Below, piece by piece: positions 1-11,639 of a stretch of 64,000 nucleotides of DNA. The DNA lies in assembly GCA_035772405.1 (NCBI GenBank), contig JAYKKM010000253.1:1717001-1781000 (forward strand), given 5' to 3'. Each line of letters opens with the position of its first letter. Position 1 is the stretch's first letter. The notes under the pieces were generated by a model that was not told where the DNA came from, made no database searches, and saw only the letters and a list, made by a program, of their open reading frames with translations. Position numbers and translations under genes: made by a program. The stretch is from Chrysogorgia sp. JL179-B06. Taxonomy: Eukaryota; Cnidaria; Anthozoa; Scleralcyonacea; Chrysogorgiidae.

Positions 1-840
1 AAAACCGTATGCACCGTTTTCCATCTGGCAAACAAGCTGACAGGCGAGAAACTGGTTATCGAAATCAACGGTAATCCTGAAGTTCGACCCAACACCAGTT
101 TACCTCGGAGTAACCCTTGATAGGAGCCTGACATTCCACCAACACCTCTTAACTGTAGTCGAGAAGACTTTAAAGCTTTTTGGCACGCACTGGGGAGCTA
201 ACTTCAACACCCTGCGTACCTCTGCCCTGGCACTGGTTTACTCCACCGCAGAATACGCTGCACCAGTGTGCAGGTCACATAGCTGTCACTTGACGTCGTG
301 CTGAACGAGGCCCTACGGCTGATTTCCAGCGCCATGACGCCCACACCACTGCCAATGTTACCCATCATCGCTGGCATCACTTCCGCAGCAATCAGAGGAG
401 ACCACCTTACGCTGAAGCTCGCGGCAAAAGCAGAAAAAACAGAAAGCCTCGTTCCCAACATCCACGAAGACGACCCACCACAAAGAATCAACCGGCGACA
501 CTTCGCAGTGCACGCAAACGATCTTCAAACGTCTGCTCCCGTATCTGGCACATGGGCGGAAGACAGGCGGTTGGCACCGTTACCCCACAAATTTCAACCA
601 GTACATCGACTCACCATCAACCAAACTAGCTGGACACCAACTTGAACGTGTGCCGTGGGTCAGGCTCAACCGCCTCAGCACTGCGTGGGGAAAGACCCAC
701 TCTTTTCTCGCGAAGATTGTCGCTCGCGACAGCGACGCTTGCCTGTGTGGTGAAAAGCAAACAACCACCCATATATTGCAATACTTCCCTCTCTACAATT
801 AGATACGGACACTATAAACTATAAAGTTGCTGACAGAAAC
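1..840 (+). pseudogene. Decayed non-LTR retrotransposon reverse transcriptase, C-terminal part
   Basis: Translating all three plus frames gives one broken reverse-transcriptase tail that enters from the window edge. One frame carries a YLGVTLDRSL-like segment near 100-130, which is the post-catalytic part of a LINE reverse transcriptase. Another (about 298-480) carries LNEALRLISSAMTPTPL. A third (about 650-790) ends in CLCGEKQTTTHIL, a zinc-knuckle-like motif typical of LINE C-termini. The pieces sit in different frames with premature stops between them, so this is a dead copy. The catalytic YxDD motif would lie upstream of the window. The LINE clade cannot be decided from this fragment. Confidence 0.6.
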
Positions 841-1386
841 TGACATCCCGGTGTAGTGATTTAGCAAATTAAAAAAGGTTATACGAACGACGACGACAAG
901 TACGAGTTAAGTTACCTAACAATAGTATTCCTTCAGAACAATCAGGTATTTACCCTGTGGTAAAACAAGATGTAAAATTGGCAAATTTGTCCCAAGGGGT
1001 ATCTTACACTAATAATTAACCCTAACCAAACTTGATCAACACGATTTGCGGACGTGACTTCTTTCTTTTGCCACATGTATGAAATTACAACCCAAAAAAT
1101 CCTCAATGTACATACATTTGCAACATTATGAACTTGTCATAGCAGCAGATGTTGTCTAACATAATTTCTCAGGAAGCATCATAACATACCTTTTCTTGCA
1201 TTTCTTTTAACTAGAGAAAAAAGAATGAAAAAAGAATGGACATTAGTTATTATGGTTCCCAGTGAAGTTAAGGCATGGCTTTTGAGATTTTGACAAATAT
1301 GTTTATCGTGCAGTAGGTAGTAATTTGTTTCCATGACAACAAACGTGACACATTGACGGCCATATTGGATCAAAACCTAGAAACTT
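841..1386. other. Gene-free AT-rich spacer
   Basis: No ORF with recognisable protein character, RNA gene or clear repeat seen on either strand. Confidence 0.5.
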
Positions 1387-1887
1387 CATTAACTTTGTCT
1401 CATTTGAAAGAACTCGTGAAATGGTATAACAAGACCTGTTACAATTTTCCCTTATCTTTTTTGGTTTTCGAAATAATTTGACGAAAGACAGCGTGCTGTC
1501 CGCCATCTTGGAATTATTTTCGATATGCATGTCACGTCATAAGTGGGGTAATGTGAAATTTTTATCTTGCCAACCTTACGACATTATGAGCCAGAAACTC
1601 GATTATGTTGCACTATTTCCATTTTCAATTGGCCCACAACATTTTAAAAAGCCTTCCGCGGAAATTCGGTCACCTATGGAGTAGTTTCATCAGGTTTACC
1701 CTGCTTGTGACGTCACCCATTTCCTAGTTAATTAGGTCAAATATTACAACAAGATGGCGGATTGTAGACTGTCTTTTGTCATAATTATCTGAAGAAAGAC
1801 ACAGAAAAATTGTAAAAGGTCTTCTTATACCATTTTATGAGTTCTTTCAAATGAGACAAAGTTAATTTATATTGCTATATCCCTTTA
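1387..1887. repeat. MITE-like inverted repeat, family A copy 1
   Basis: The left arm (about 1387-1470, starting near aactttgtctcatttgaaag) is repeated in reverse complement at about 1789-1875 (ctttcaaatgagacaaagtt). The middle is non-coding. A second, better preserved copy of the same element lies at 24297-24814. The terminal 20 bp of the left arm are lost in this copy. Confidence 0.7.
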
Positions 1888-2068
1888 AATACATAGAAAG
1901 ACACTGAAATTCATTACATACTGCTGTAGAACGGTCATCGAAAACGTATCCGCTTTTACAGATTGTTATCCAAAGCCGCTTTTTATCTAAAGCCGTGCCG
2001 TCGTTCATCAAGGACACCATCCATTTTGCATAAACACGAATATAATAGAAATTGTAATAAACTAACAT

Positions 2069-2743
2069 TTAAAGTAGAGATCAGCCAATTAATCGAAATA
2101 ATCGGCCGATTAATCGGTATATGCCGATTAGCGATATGTTTCCGGTTACCAGTCTCCGCGCAGTATCGCAATGTTTTATGGGATTGCTCTAAGGAACGAA
2201 CAACATTTTCGAAATATAACAGAAATGGCTCGTGGTGATCATTGTGCAAGTTTTGATTGTTTAAACGATCGGAAATACCCCGAAAAAGCAATAGCGCTGC
2301 GCAGAAATGACGTCAAGATTCATGTTTCTCCATATTTGCTATTAATTCTTGCTCCCAAACAACAGAAAAATGTTCATGTGGAATCGTTGAGAATCAATTT
2401 CGGTTTATTTGGCCGGCTTTTGGTTTTATAAATAGCAACTGTGCGCTACGCTATCACAGAAGAATTGCAAGATACAACAATTGTTATGTTATTAGTTTAT
2501 TAAACACAGCAAACATAATTCTAACACCCACATTACCAAATCATTAAACTGATCAATACTCAAAGTTCAATTTTGGCAAATTGTGCGGATACAAAAACAA
2601 AATATTATCGTGGCTGCCTTTTGAAGTGATGTCACTTGACCCAACGATCTTATTGAAGCAAGACCCCATAGGTCTTGATGAGGTCCATGCAGCGCTGCGA
2701 TTAAGTTAGTTTCCGATTAATCGGCTCATCTCTAATTTAAAGT
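2069..2743. repeat. Inverted-repeat element with ccgattaatcgg ends
   Basis: The left end (agagatcagccaattaatcg) and right end (ccgattaatcggctcatctct) are imperfect inverted repeats built from an attaat palindrome. The interior holds a fragment that reads like a zinc-finger protein (see 2225-2305), so this may be a non-autonomous DNA transposon that captured coding sequence. I could not identify a clean target duplication. Confidence 0.5.
2225..2305 (+). pseudogene. THAP-like zinc-finger N-terminal fragment
   Basis: An ATG at 2225 opens MARGDHCASFDCLNDRKYPE, with a Cys-x4-Cys pair close to the start, a layout seen at the start of THAP-type DNA-binding domains. The similarity stops after about 30 residues and the remaining THAP residues (second His/Cys pair, AVPTF box) are not visible. 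I therefore read it as a captured fragment rather than a gene. A related stretch, recognisable by cgagatgacgtcagcatcga, occurs around 27960-28030. The family call is tentative. Confidence 0.35.
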
Positions 2744-2835
2744 GAACCACTTGCCACTTCGCATGATCAACTAGATCAATATTTGCATCACATTAGGCTG
2801 TTTATTTAGTATCTATATCTATATTAGATCATTGA

Positions 2836-3531
2836 CTATATTAGTTCTAAGATCTCACAGAGATTAGGTGTACTTAGAAGAATTAGAAAATATCTTAGTA
2901 CAGATGTTGCCAGGTATATACATGGCACATTGATTCAGCCTTTATATGATTATTGTGACATTATTTGGTCAAATGCTGACCAAACAAGTCTGAATAGATT
3001 ATTGAAGCTTCAAAAGAGAGGCGCTCGCATCATTTTAATGAAGAGAACTAGGGAAGAACGTTCTGCTACTCTTTTTAAGCAGTTAAGTTGGGTAACGCTT
3101 GATGCTAGATTGTCATATCATAAATGTGTTACCGTATTTAGATGTTTGAATGCGCTTTGCCCGTCATACCTCAAGAATATATTTCTTCGCAACTCAGATA
3201 TACATAACTATAATACTAGAAACAGGCATAATTTACACCTTGCAAAGATCTTTTCTAAATCTGGTTATAGGTCGTTTATTTTCTCTGCTGCCAAACTTTA
3301 TAATAGCCAACCTTCTATCATCAAAGACTCTGATTCTATTACTTGTTTCAAAAGAAACTATTGGTGTTATATTTCAACATAAGTTTTGATTATTTTGTAT
3401 GCTTATCTTTTTGATCTTTGAATTTTGTATTAAGTTAGTTTAGGATAATTTACATACACAGCTTTAATGGAAATCAGTGTAAACTGTTTAAATTCTGTGT
3501 CTAATAAAGTTTATTATTATTATTATTATAT
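2836..3531 (+). pseudogene. 5'-truncated LINE tail (reverse transcriptase C-terminus)
   Basis: The reading frame from about 2836 to 3382 encodes a stretch including LGVLRRIRKYL, then IQPLYDYCDIIW, LQKRGARIIL and YNTRNRHNLHL. This is the standard succession of motifs in the C-terminal third of LINE reverse transcriptases after the catalytic domain. The coding part stops at 3382. It is followed by about 120 bp of 3' UTR and a (tta)n tail at 3503-3531, as expected at the 3' end of a retrotransposed copy. The palm domain is absent, so it is 5'-truncated. Confidence 0.75.
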
Positions 3532-4276
3532 ATGCCTCAAAAAGCTTTTGTTTTTTATCCAACATGGCCGCCCAGTAAGTCACGTAAATAGATAGCATTG
3601 AAAATAAATGGGAAGGGTATGGAAAGTGGAAACTTGGGAAAACTGAAAAACGAAAATATTGGGAAAAATGGAGAAAACGGAAAAATGGGAAGGGAGGAAG
3701 AAAAATCTTGTGGTTAAGAAGGAACAAACAAGTATCTTACTTGTTCAGAAACATCCTTTAATTTTTCATGTATGTCCTATTGAATTTAAAGAACGTATTT
3801 CATTATGCTCATTCTCAGATTCCCATAAACATCGTCATCGATCCCCGCCTTCATTGCTTGTTTTGACCTGAAACGATTTCACTTACCTTTTCTTCATTTT
3901 TATTAATGCTACTTGTTTCAAGGCCTGAAGAAAGAAAACAAATTGACCCTTCGTTTATATGTTGATTTTAATAGTTGTTAAAGTATTAATTAATATTAAT
4001 CCCCGCGCCGGTCGAAAGCCGAAGGCGAGGGTGCTAATATCGACCAGCGTTTAGTCCCTTATCACGAGATGCTAGCGGACCTGATCTCGGATCGAGTTTA
4101 TTTGTATATATATATATGCGTCAACGGCCGTCCGCGCGACATCGGAAAAATTTGGTCCTGGTAACTAGATACTCAGCATTTGAATTAATATTTAAATTGA
4201 ACCGTCACATGATTCAAAGGTTTTTTTTCCAAAAGAAACAGTTTTTTGAGGAAATAGAAGTCCGAGTGTGTATTTT
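3532..4276. other. Gene-free spacer
   Basis: A purine-rich stretch (3605-3720, aaaatgggaagg-like) and a short tatata run near 4105 are present. No gene is supported. Confidence 0.45.
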
Positions 4277-4715
4277 GACTCGCTAATTCCAAATCTGTTT
4301 TCAGAATTGAAAACGGTTATATATTGATCGAGATATTCAAAATAATATACGACGAAGTGACCGGCTTATAGCCGGCCAAGCCGACTAATTTCTAAGTACA
4401 TAAACCATTTTTACGAAGGGTATTCACGTTCTCGTAATATAGTAAACAGGTATGTTATGTATGTTGATTCGCTAATTCCAAATCTGTTTTCAGAATTGAA
4501 AACGGTTAAATATTGATCGAGATAACGTTCAAAATAATATACGACGAAGTGACCAGCTTATAGCGTAAACCGTTTTTACGAAGGGTACTCACGTTCTCGT
4601 AATATAGTAAACACGTATGTTTGTTGACTCGCTAATTCCAAATCTGTTTTCAGAGTTTAAATCGGTTAAATATTGGCCGAGATAACGTTCAAACATTTCT
4701 TCGACGAAACGGGCT
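4277..4715. repeat. Three diverged tandem copies of a 160-190 bp unit
   Basis: The segment gctaattccaaatctgtttt recurs at 4282, 4471 and 4631, each time followed by aaaacggtta/aatcggttaa, ttgatcgagat/ttggccgagat and cgacgaa. The spacings (189 and 160 bp) show unequal units. A diverged reverse-complement relative of the same sequence is found just right of the Polinton (about 46580-46700). Confidence 0.7.
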
Positions 4716-4906
4716 TTTGCAAATTGTGAATTTTTGCAAAACACAAATACACGGCCGCCAGGCGTGCGAGGTCTGGGCACCATGGATGGGGAAATTCCCA
4801 TAGGGGGGGGGGGGATAGAAAAGGCGGGCGAGGGGATTATTGCGGATTCGTATTTCTAGTACCTTGCTACCATCGATACACCCTTCGTTTCACCTTCGTC
4901 TACACA

Positions 4907-4985
4907 TTCATCCGTCCGTCCGGCCGTCTGTCCGTCCGTCTGTCCGTCCGTCTGTCCGTCCATCCATATATCCATCTATCCACCC
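4907..4985. repeat. (tccg/tctg)n microsatellite
   Basis: Runs of tccgtccg and tctgtccg with a few interruptions, grading into tccatccat. Simple-sequence repeat. Confidence 0.85.
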
Positions 4986-5372
4986 CTCTGTCCGTGCGCC
5001 CGCCCAACCCAGCTAATTCCGATATTACCCAGCATAGCCCTCCTCTGTTTTCTACTATCCCGCCAGTCCGTAAGTCCAGAAATTTCTTTCGTCCCACCTT
5101 GATTGCCTCATTCCAGTGAAATCATTACCTCTTTTATCTACGGTATTAACATTTCCTAATTTTTTCTCCTTCATAATTGTTTGAAAAATAGTCTTGAACT
5201 AAAACATGGAAAAATATATAAGTAATAAACTACAACAAATTATGCAAATTGTCGATTATAAGTAGATGGATACCTGATCACCAAATGAAGCCATCTGTTA
5301 CGAGAAAATGATAAAAATAAAATATTAAATTAAATTCGTGATGTAACCTTTAGTTGTAAGCATGTAAGTTGT

Positions 5373-5444
5373 ATAGTAAGACAAAAAGACAAACTTGAGT
5401 TACATTCAAATGAAGTAACTCAAGTTTGTCTTTTTGTCTTACTA
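5373..5444. repeat. 31-bp perfect inverted repeat (hairpin)
   Basis: The arm at 5373-5403 (atagtaagacaaaaagac...) is matched in reverse complement at 5414-5444, with a 10-bp loop. It resembles the outer ends of the foldback element at 21425-23033, which also begin with tagtaagaacaaaagag, so it may be a minimal relative. Confidence 0.75.
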
Positions 5445-5530
5445 TTCCGCTCTACCTCGGTATCGAGCACTCTACTCATATATGTTTTCGAACTTGTTAT
5501 TTATCTATATATATATATATATATATATAT

Positions 5531-5808
5531 TGAAAGGATTTATGGTGAAGGAAAATTTCGAGTGTTGGAATACATACATTTTAAGGCCAAACCGGGACCA
5601 GTTGCGAAAAATACAACTTCAAGGCCTTCCGGCTGGGAAATGAACCCGCGACCCTGCGATGCTAGTGCAGTGCTCTGACCACTGAGCTACGGAAGCCGTT
5701 GCCGAGAGCCTAGTCACGAGTTCTGTATATATGGTGGTGGTAATGCCGGGATAAGATTCTTGGTATATTATAGGTAACATTTGGCATTTCACTCGATCAA
5801 ACTACATG
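5531..5808 (-). repeat. tRNA-derived SINE-like repeat, copy 1
   Basis: Same family as the copies at 20560-21147. In this orientation it starts with gaaaggatttatggtgaagg, carries a tRNA-like core at 5622-5697 (RNA polymerase III A-box-like tagctcagtgg and B-box-like gggttca on the minus strand), then tggtggtaatgccgggataa and ggcatttcactcgatcaaac. Its repetition with conserved flanks argues for a SINE rather than a functional tRNA gene. Confidence 0.65.
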
Positions 5809-6022
5809 TTGAAAGGATTTATGGTGAAGGAAAATTTCGAGTGTTGGAATACATACATTTTAAGACCAAACCGGGGACCAGCCGGAAGGCCTTAAAGTCG
5901 CATTTTTCGCAACTGGTCCCGGTTTGGTCTTAAAATGTATGTATTCCAACACTCGAAATTTTCCTTCACCATAAATCCTTTCAACATGTAGTTTGATCGA
6001 GTGAAATGCCAAATGTTACCTA
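5771..6022. repeat. Near-perfect palindrome of SINE sequence
   Basis: About 110 bp (5771-5881, taggtaacatttggcatttc onward) are repeated in reverse complement at 5912-6022, with a central 30 bp that includes agccggaaggcc. This is two SINE ends fused head to head. The left arm overlaps the preceding SINE copy. Confidence 0.75.
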
Positions 6023-6654
6023 TATATATATATATATATATATAAAAGAGTTAGAATGTTTTCGTCACTACTCTGAGTTTCACGCGTAATGCGATCTTCA
6101 GGCAACTGACAGTTCGGCTTCAACTTGTCATTAATATACTCGGCGGGTTAAAAATAGTTCTGATGACGTTACGTTGTTGTGTGTTGATCGTTTGCTGACG
6201 TTCGTTAATCGGTGATTGATTGTGTGACGACACTTCGCGCGAAAATTTCCGATCTTTTATTTAAAGAGTTTTCTTGTCGGCCTTCATGATCATAAGTTTT
6301 TCCTCCAGGCAAAGGTTGCATCTTCGCGATCCATTTCGATAAGCCGCGGCGCGTCTAACAATTGACCATTTTATATTAAAATCGCGTTTTTTTCTTTTTA
6401 AAAAAATTATTTGTATCATATAAATAAATATAAAAATAAATATATAAAAATAATTGCATATGAAGTTAAGTAAAAAATACTGTGATTGTAAAAATAGGAG
6501 ATATTAAACCTAAAATTATACAGGTTTAAAAATAATAAAAACGGTACGAATAAAAATTATGTAATGTGAATTAAATTATTTCATTTTGGACCAGAACAGG
6601 CTCCGTAACATACAGAATAGACGTCAAAGATCTTTGACGTGTCTTTACATGAAA
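6023..6654. other. Gene-free AT-rich spacer
   Basis: Starts with a short (ta)n tract, then AT-rich sequence. No gene or RNA recognised. The last 60 bp (from about 6595) may be the start of the LINE fragment that follows. Confidence 0.45.
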
Positions 6655-7236
6655 TAAATACCGTGTTCAACCATCTACCGGTGTATCTGATTAAAAGACT
6701 GCTGAAGGTCCACCTTGCCGTTGCGGGATTTGTGCTCAAACGGTATGCCTGTGAGAAGGATATTATATCACTGGGATGGCTACCAATCCCACAACGCAGA
6801 GACTACAATCTTTTGAAGCTTGCTCATAAGGCTCTTTATAGTGCAGTTTGGCCAGCGTATTTGCCTCTGGAGCGATATATACCATCCAGGTCGCTGAGGT
6901 CTTCTGAAGAGGTACAACTGAAAATACCTTTCGAGACCGGAACTTTCCAGCACTCTTGTGCAATACGCTTTAATAGGCTACCTAGTACAATCCGAAATAT
7001 TACTGAAACTAGTCTCAAAACTGAAATGACATCTTTGGCGGAGTGTAGGCTAGTGAACGAGTCAGTCTAATGACATCCGCAATTAAGTTGTAGTTGTAAT
7101 TTTAGTATAATCAGAATCAATTTATAATTTATTGTATTTTATTATCATATGTATTTATTTATTCATTTATATATATAGCTTTAATTATGATTGCGGACGA
7201 AGAGCCAATGTAATTTTTGGATATGTCGTATTAAAC

Positions 7237-7285
<49 letters not shown>

Positions 7286-7286
7286 T
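6655..7286 (+). pseudogene. 5'-truncated LINE tail with (att)n 3' end
   Basis: The frame ending at 7070 encodes AGFVLKRYACEKDIISLGWL, LLKLAHKALY, WPAYLPLERY and TFQHSCAIRFNRLPSTIR. These are C-terminal LINE motifs that follow the reverse-transcriptase domain in cnidarian retroelements. The stop is followed by about 165 bp of 3' UTR and a (att)n microsatellite (about 7237-7286), the usual tail of these elements. No palm motifs are present, so it is 5'-truncated and dead. Confidence 0.7.
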
Positions 7287-7370
7287 AATTTCGTAGGCAG
7301 ATCAAAAAGTAAAGTCTGGCCAATGAAACATTCCCACCAATAATTGTTGGGACGTTAACCGATTTTCTTT

Positions 7371-8513
7371 TTACTCCGATTGCACTAATCCACCCAACAC
7401 TTTCCGTATAATTGTCTCTCCTTCCATAAGTACTGTCTGTTGCATTGTCCTCACTATTCTTGTTACGTTCCTTTCTCCCTCAATCACTTTTGCCACCGCT
7501 TTGCTCGTCTTCTTCACACCACCACCCATACATCCAATAATAACCGGTACTACTTCCACTCTATAACCTGGTCTCTTCTCCCTAGTCTCAAACGCAAGTT
7601 GTTGGTACTTTCGCAGTTTGGTTCGCGTTACCTCCTCTATATTCATTTCCATTGGGCACGACATTTCCACCAACCATATCTTCTTGTCTCTTTCGTCCTC
7701 CAGGGTCATGTCGGCTCTACGTGCTGTACTCGTTTTCCTCATTCTGTACTCAAAGTCCCAACAAAGTTTGAATTCATTACCCTTGAGTACATGTCCCTTC
7801 TTCCATCTCTCTCCGTACCATACTGTGCTTTCAGGAAGAAGTCCTTTCTCTATTGCCCAATCGACTCCTAATACCATCAGTGCATTATTGTGTCTGCAAA
7901 GGCATCCAGATCCCGCCAGTATTTCACATCCTGCCAGTATTTCACATCCTGCAAGCAGGTGTTGAACGGTTTCATCGTGTTGTCCACATAACCTACACTT
8001 TCCATTTGTATCTCCGATTCCTCGCATCGCTTTCCATTTCCTGGTTTCAACCATTTGTTCCAACATATTTATAATCCCTGCTGTCTTCTGTACTGTAATG
8101 TTTGAGCTCAACCACATATCGCTTTCTTTTTCCTGCCTTGCAAACACTTGGCTCTGCATGACTTTCTCTTTATACTCGTTCTTTAGCTTATCCTGATATC
8201 GCTTCTTCATCTCCTTCTTCAACCCCTTCCAACAACCTGACCAATCATCTCCACCTTCTCTCCATCTTTCCAAATCTCCTCCTGCCTGAAGTCGACTTCA
8301 AGTCCCATTTCCTGTCGTGCTTTTCAGGCTTTTGTACTCGCTGTTATACTCACTCTTCCATGCTATCCTTATCCAGCGGCTTGAGCTTAACACCATGTAT
8401 GTTGCCACACGCACTTTCGTCTCTTTGTAGACCTGTCTCAGACTCTTTAAACCTCGCCCGCCATCCTGCCTATTCATGTAGAGCCGTTCGTCACTTCCTT
8501 GCCTCCCTAGCAT
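7371..8513 (-). pseudogene. R2/NeSL-like LINE C-terminus with zinc knuckle and restriction-like endonuclease
   Basis: Read right to left, 8513-8298 encodes SDERLYMNRQDGGRGLKSL, a conserved linker of RLE-type non-LTR retrotransposons. After a frame break, 8273-7371 is open for 300 codons. That part has a zinc-knuckle-like CRLCGQHDETVQHLLAGC (His and three Cys), then RRADMT...IWLVEMSCP and KYQQLAFETREKRPGY...VVPVIIG, which I read as the restriction-like endonuclease core (Asp in RAD, Glu in VEM). The reverse transcriptase itself is missing. An 18-bp unit is tandemly duplicated (about 7913-7950), repeating CEILAG in the protein. The element is 5'-truncated and frame-broken. Confidence 0.6.
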
Positions 8514-8516
8514 TCC

Positions 8517-8520
<4 letters not shown>

Positions 8521-8583
<63 letters not shown>

Positions 8584-8585
8584 TT
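8521..8585. repeat. (att)n microsatellite
   Basis: About 21 uninterrupted att units immediately upstream of the minus-strand LINE fragment, followed by a short c-run at 8610-8620. Confidence 0.95.
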
Positions 8586-9620
8586 ATAAATTACTCATAG
8601 TTCATCGCCCCCCCCCCCCCATAATTTAGCATTAGCTGAAGCTTTCATTTTGAAAAGTGGAAAGACACAACTTTTTCATTTCATTTCAAGAAGTGGAAGC
8701 ACTACTTATTACAATAAACAGCAGCGACAAGTAGATTGTTTGGAAAGTGAGATTTGCGAAAGTATAAGTTAATAAATTACCCACATAAGTGTTATTCAAC
8801 AATTCACAAGATTAAAAATCACTCTTAAAGTCATGGCCAGAAATTATGGATCATTGAGCCTATTTGTTTGTGTGAGTCGTTTCACTTAAAAGTTTCTTTC
8901 CGCTCATGGCCGTGGATCATATTACGACCCATTCAATTTCGATCTCTTTTATTTATTTCTTTCATTAAATGTCACGCGCTTCCTGACTTCCAACGTGCCG
9001 CTAATGTGTTAGCTAAGTAATCACGTGTTATACCTTGTCATTTCCCTCAAAGACACACGCATTCATGGAAAGCTACGTTTTCACTAAGTATTCTTATCCA
9101 AACCATAGTAAACTTTGAACAATGCTGCGGGTTATATCAGCGAAGGAAAGCCGTGTGTTTGAAGGTAAAGTAAGATGACACGTTGTTTTGCCAGTTGGCA
9201 ATGTCCTATGTTTTGAAGATTCAAAACGAAAAAGCAGGGCCGTTATTTCGAATATTGAAACCTAACGTAAAAAATAATATCGAGCAATCATTAGTTAATA
9301 AGAAACGATTTCGGAAACTAAAAATAAATTTTACATTGTCATTGGCGTGTTAATTAAACCACATTGCAATTCCATTCACAAATGTAGATGATCATCTAGA
9401 ATATTTTCTCTGAAATGTTGTTTTTTATGCTTAGCATGTGATTTATAACAAAATGCACCATTACAATAGTGTTTTGAAAACCTAAAATTTTTTACAAAAT
9501 GTGTTCTCAGAATGCTGCAAATGCCATTTCCCCAATATTTCGTAAAGTGTTCGCCACTGATAATGCCTGCGTACATGTAAGCAGACACAAGAAGCGTCAA
9601 GCTTCAAAATATACAGATGT
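8586..9620. other. Gene-free spacer
   Basis: I see no protein-like ORF, RNA gene or clear repeat in this stretch. Confidence 0.45.
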
Positions 9621-10244
9621 CGTATTCCATATAAGGAAGTGACCGACGAGCAAATACAAGGCATTGACGAGCAAATACAAGGCGTTAACGAACAAATACA
9701 TGGCACTCGTACCAGCCCACTGGATGTGGGATTATTAACACGTTACGATATGTTCGATTATCCGCTCTTTTTAAGAAAACTACGTTCGCTAGCAGGATAA
9801 GCTGTACGCATATTGTAAACAGATAATTTATCTTTGTTTTAATATATATTGTAGCTTTGGGAGTTGATTATTTCTCAAGAAAACGTTCGTCGAAGACAGC
9901 CGTGTTTTTGTTTACAAGATGGTATCCGTATTAGGAAAATTATATTTTGGGCATGTTCGATTATCCGCGCTTTTAAAGAGAACTAAGTTAGCTACCGGGA
10001 TAAAGCTGTACGTATGTTGTAAGTAGATCATTTAACTTTCCTTTGATAATATTCTATAGTTTTGGGGGTTTATTTCTCAAGAAAACGTTTGCCAAAGGGT
10101 TAGGACCTTTGTTGTTTTGGGGTCGGTTACAATCCAATTAACTAGGAGGCTGGTACGAGGTTTGAACATGTCAGCTATTTGCTCGTTAATTCACTCTATT
10201 TGCTCGTCAATGCCTTCTATTTGCGCCTCCTTATAAGGAATACG
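9621..10244. repeat. Inverted-repeat element with internal 150-bp direct duplication
   Basis: The ends match as inverted repeats: cgtattccatataagga at 9621 against tccttataaggaatacg ending at 10244. Both are followed inward by gacgagcaaatacaaggc-type units repeated two or three times. Inside, about 150 bp (from atgttcgattatccgc at 9750) recur as a direct repeat about 205 bp further (from 9955). Non-coding. Confidence 0.65.
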
Positions 10245-10903
10245 TACTAGATACCATTATCAAAATATATGAAAACATACGATGAAAGATAACGTGAAAG
10301 ATATATTCGAATATTGAACTTGATTATTGAAATTACTTACATGGGACTGAAGCTTTTTCATCTGCTCTTTCAGATCCTAGAAAAGAAAAATCATATACCT
10401 AGAAATATAGGAGATGGCCAAAAAGGTGGCCATGTGCTTGATAATATGTATGGTTAATTTAGTATAACTTTTATTTTTATTTTTATTTTAGAGAACAGGA
10501 AAGTATGCAAACGATATGTTTTTATAACACATACGTCGAGATCTGCTCAAATATAATCTCAAATCCAAATTATAATCATTGGTTCATAAAAAACATGAAT
10601 TTTTCAGGATTTTACTTATAATTTCTCATAAACATTGCCATTGTGAATCTGCTGTCATGTTTTAGTTCGACTCATTTTAACCAATCTACAAAATGCAGAT
10701 CATTCATGTGTGTCATCGCATCGGAAACCCAATTTCTTAAAGGTTATTCGCCAAAAAGCGATTTACATTTCTTGATTTTTTGTGTTTTAGTGGAGTTAGT
10801 ACATATACGAAATTTCGAGAAAATGCAATACGAGTTATTCTGGAGGAATTACTATTGTGGTAGTTTTTACGTTTCCGTCTTGATCTATTTAGCTTGATCT
10901 ACA
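10245..10903. other. Gene-free AT-rich spacer
   Basis: An 84-codon open frame at 10643-10897 has no recognisable domain and low-complexity AT-rich composition. I do not call it a gene. Confidence 0.4.
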
Positions 10904-11450
10904 GGGGGCAAGCTACCTTAAATGTTATCTTCGCAAACCCATAATATAATAATGGCTCTATCTTATTATGGTTAAATGTATATGCAACATGCTATATATC
11001 ATTTTAAAGCTTATAACATGCTCTAAACAAATAGCATTACAGATGCCCTCCCCAGGCAAAAACATAAATGTAAAAAACCCTGCAAAGCTGAAAACCATCT
11101 TTGGATGCTATCTAGTCAAAAACTAAGCATCAAGAATTGGTCATTTTAACTTGTAAAATAGATTACATCCCAGTCAACAAATTAATGGAAGCTTTTGGTG
11201 TTACACTGCATTTTATTGCCATAGCAACAAAATAATATTAAGTGAGGATCTTATATAAATTCGGTATAGAACACTCAATTTTTATCACAGGGTAAAAAGC
11301 ATCCATTAATTTCTTATTGTTTAGAATTAGAGCATGTTATAAGCTTTAAAATGATATGTAGCATGTTGCATATACATTTAACCATACTAAGATAGAGCCA
11401 TTATTACATTATGGGTTCGCGAACATAAAATTTAAGGTAGCTTGCCCCCT
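10904..11450. repeat. MITE-like element with ~135-bp terminal inverted repeats
   Basis: The left arm 10904-11038 (gggggcaagctacctta...) is matched by 11316-11450 (...taaggtagcttgccccc). Just outside both ends the sequence ccgtcttgatcta recurs (10876 and 11472), suggesting a duplicated or pre-existing flank. The interior has no coding potential. Confidence 0.8.
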
Positions 11451-11639
11451 TACATGTAATTTAGCAAAAATTCCGTCTTGATCTACTTATTAATTTAGCA
11501 AACATTTTCTTTGCTCTAGAATAACTCATGAATCGGCCCACAGTATAGCGATTTAAGCATACCAATAATTTTATGATTACACCCAAGTTAACTAAAAATC
11601 AATCTGTCTAACTCAGTACATCCAGAACATCAAATTCAC

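Noticed and set aside
5622..5697. Functional tRNA gene
   Set aside because: Flanking sequence is repeated with it at other loci, and sister copies have insertions or lost halves. A SINE head is the better reading.
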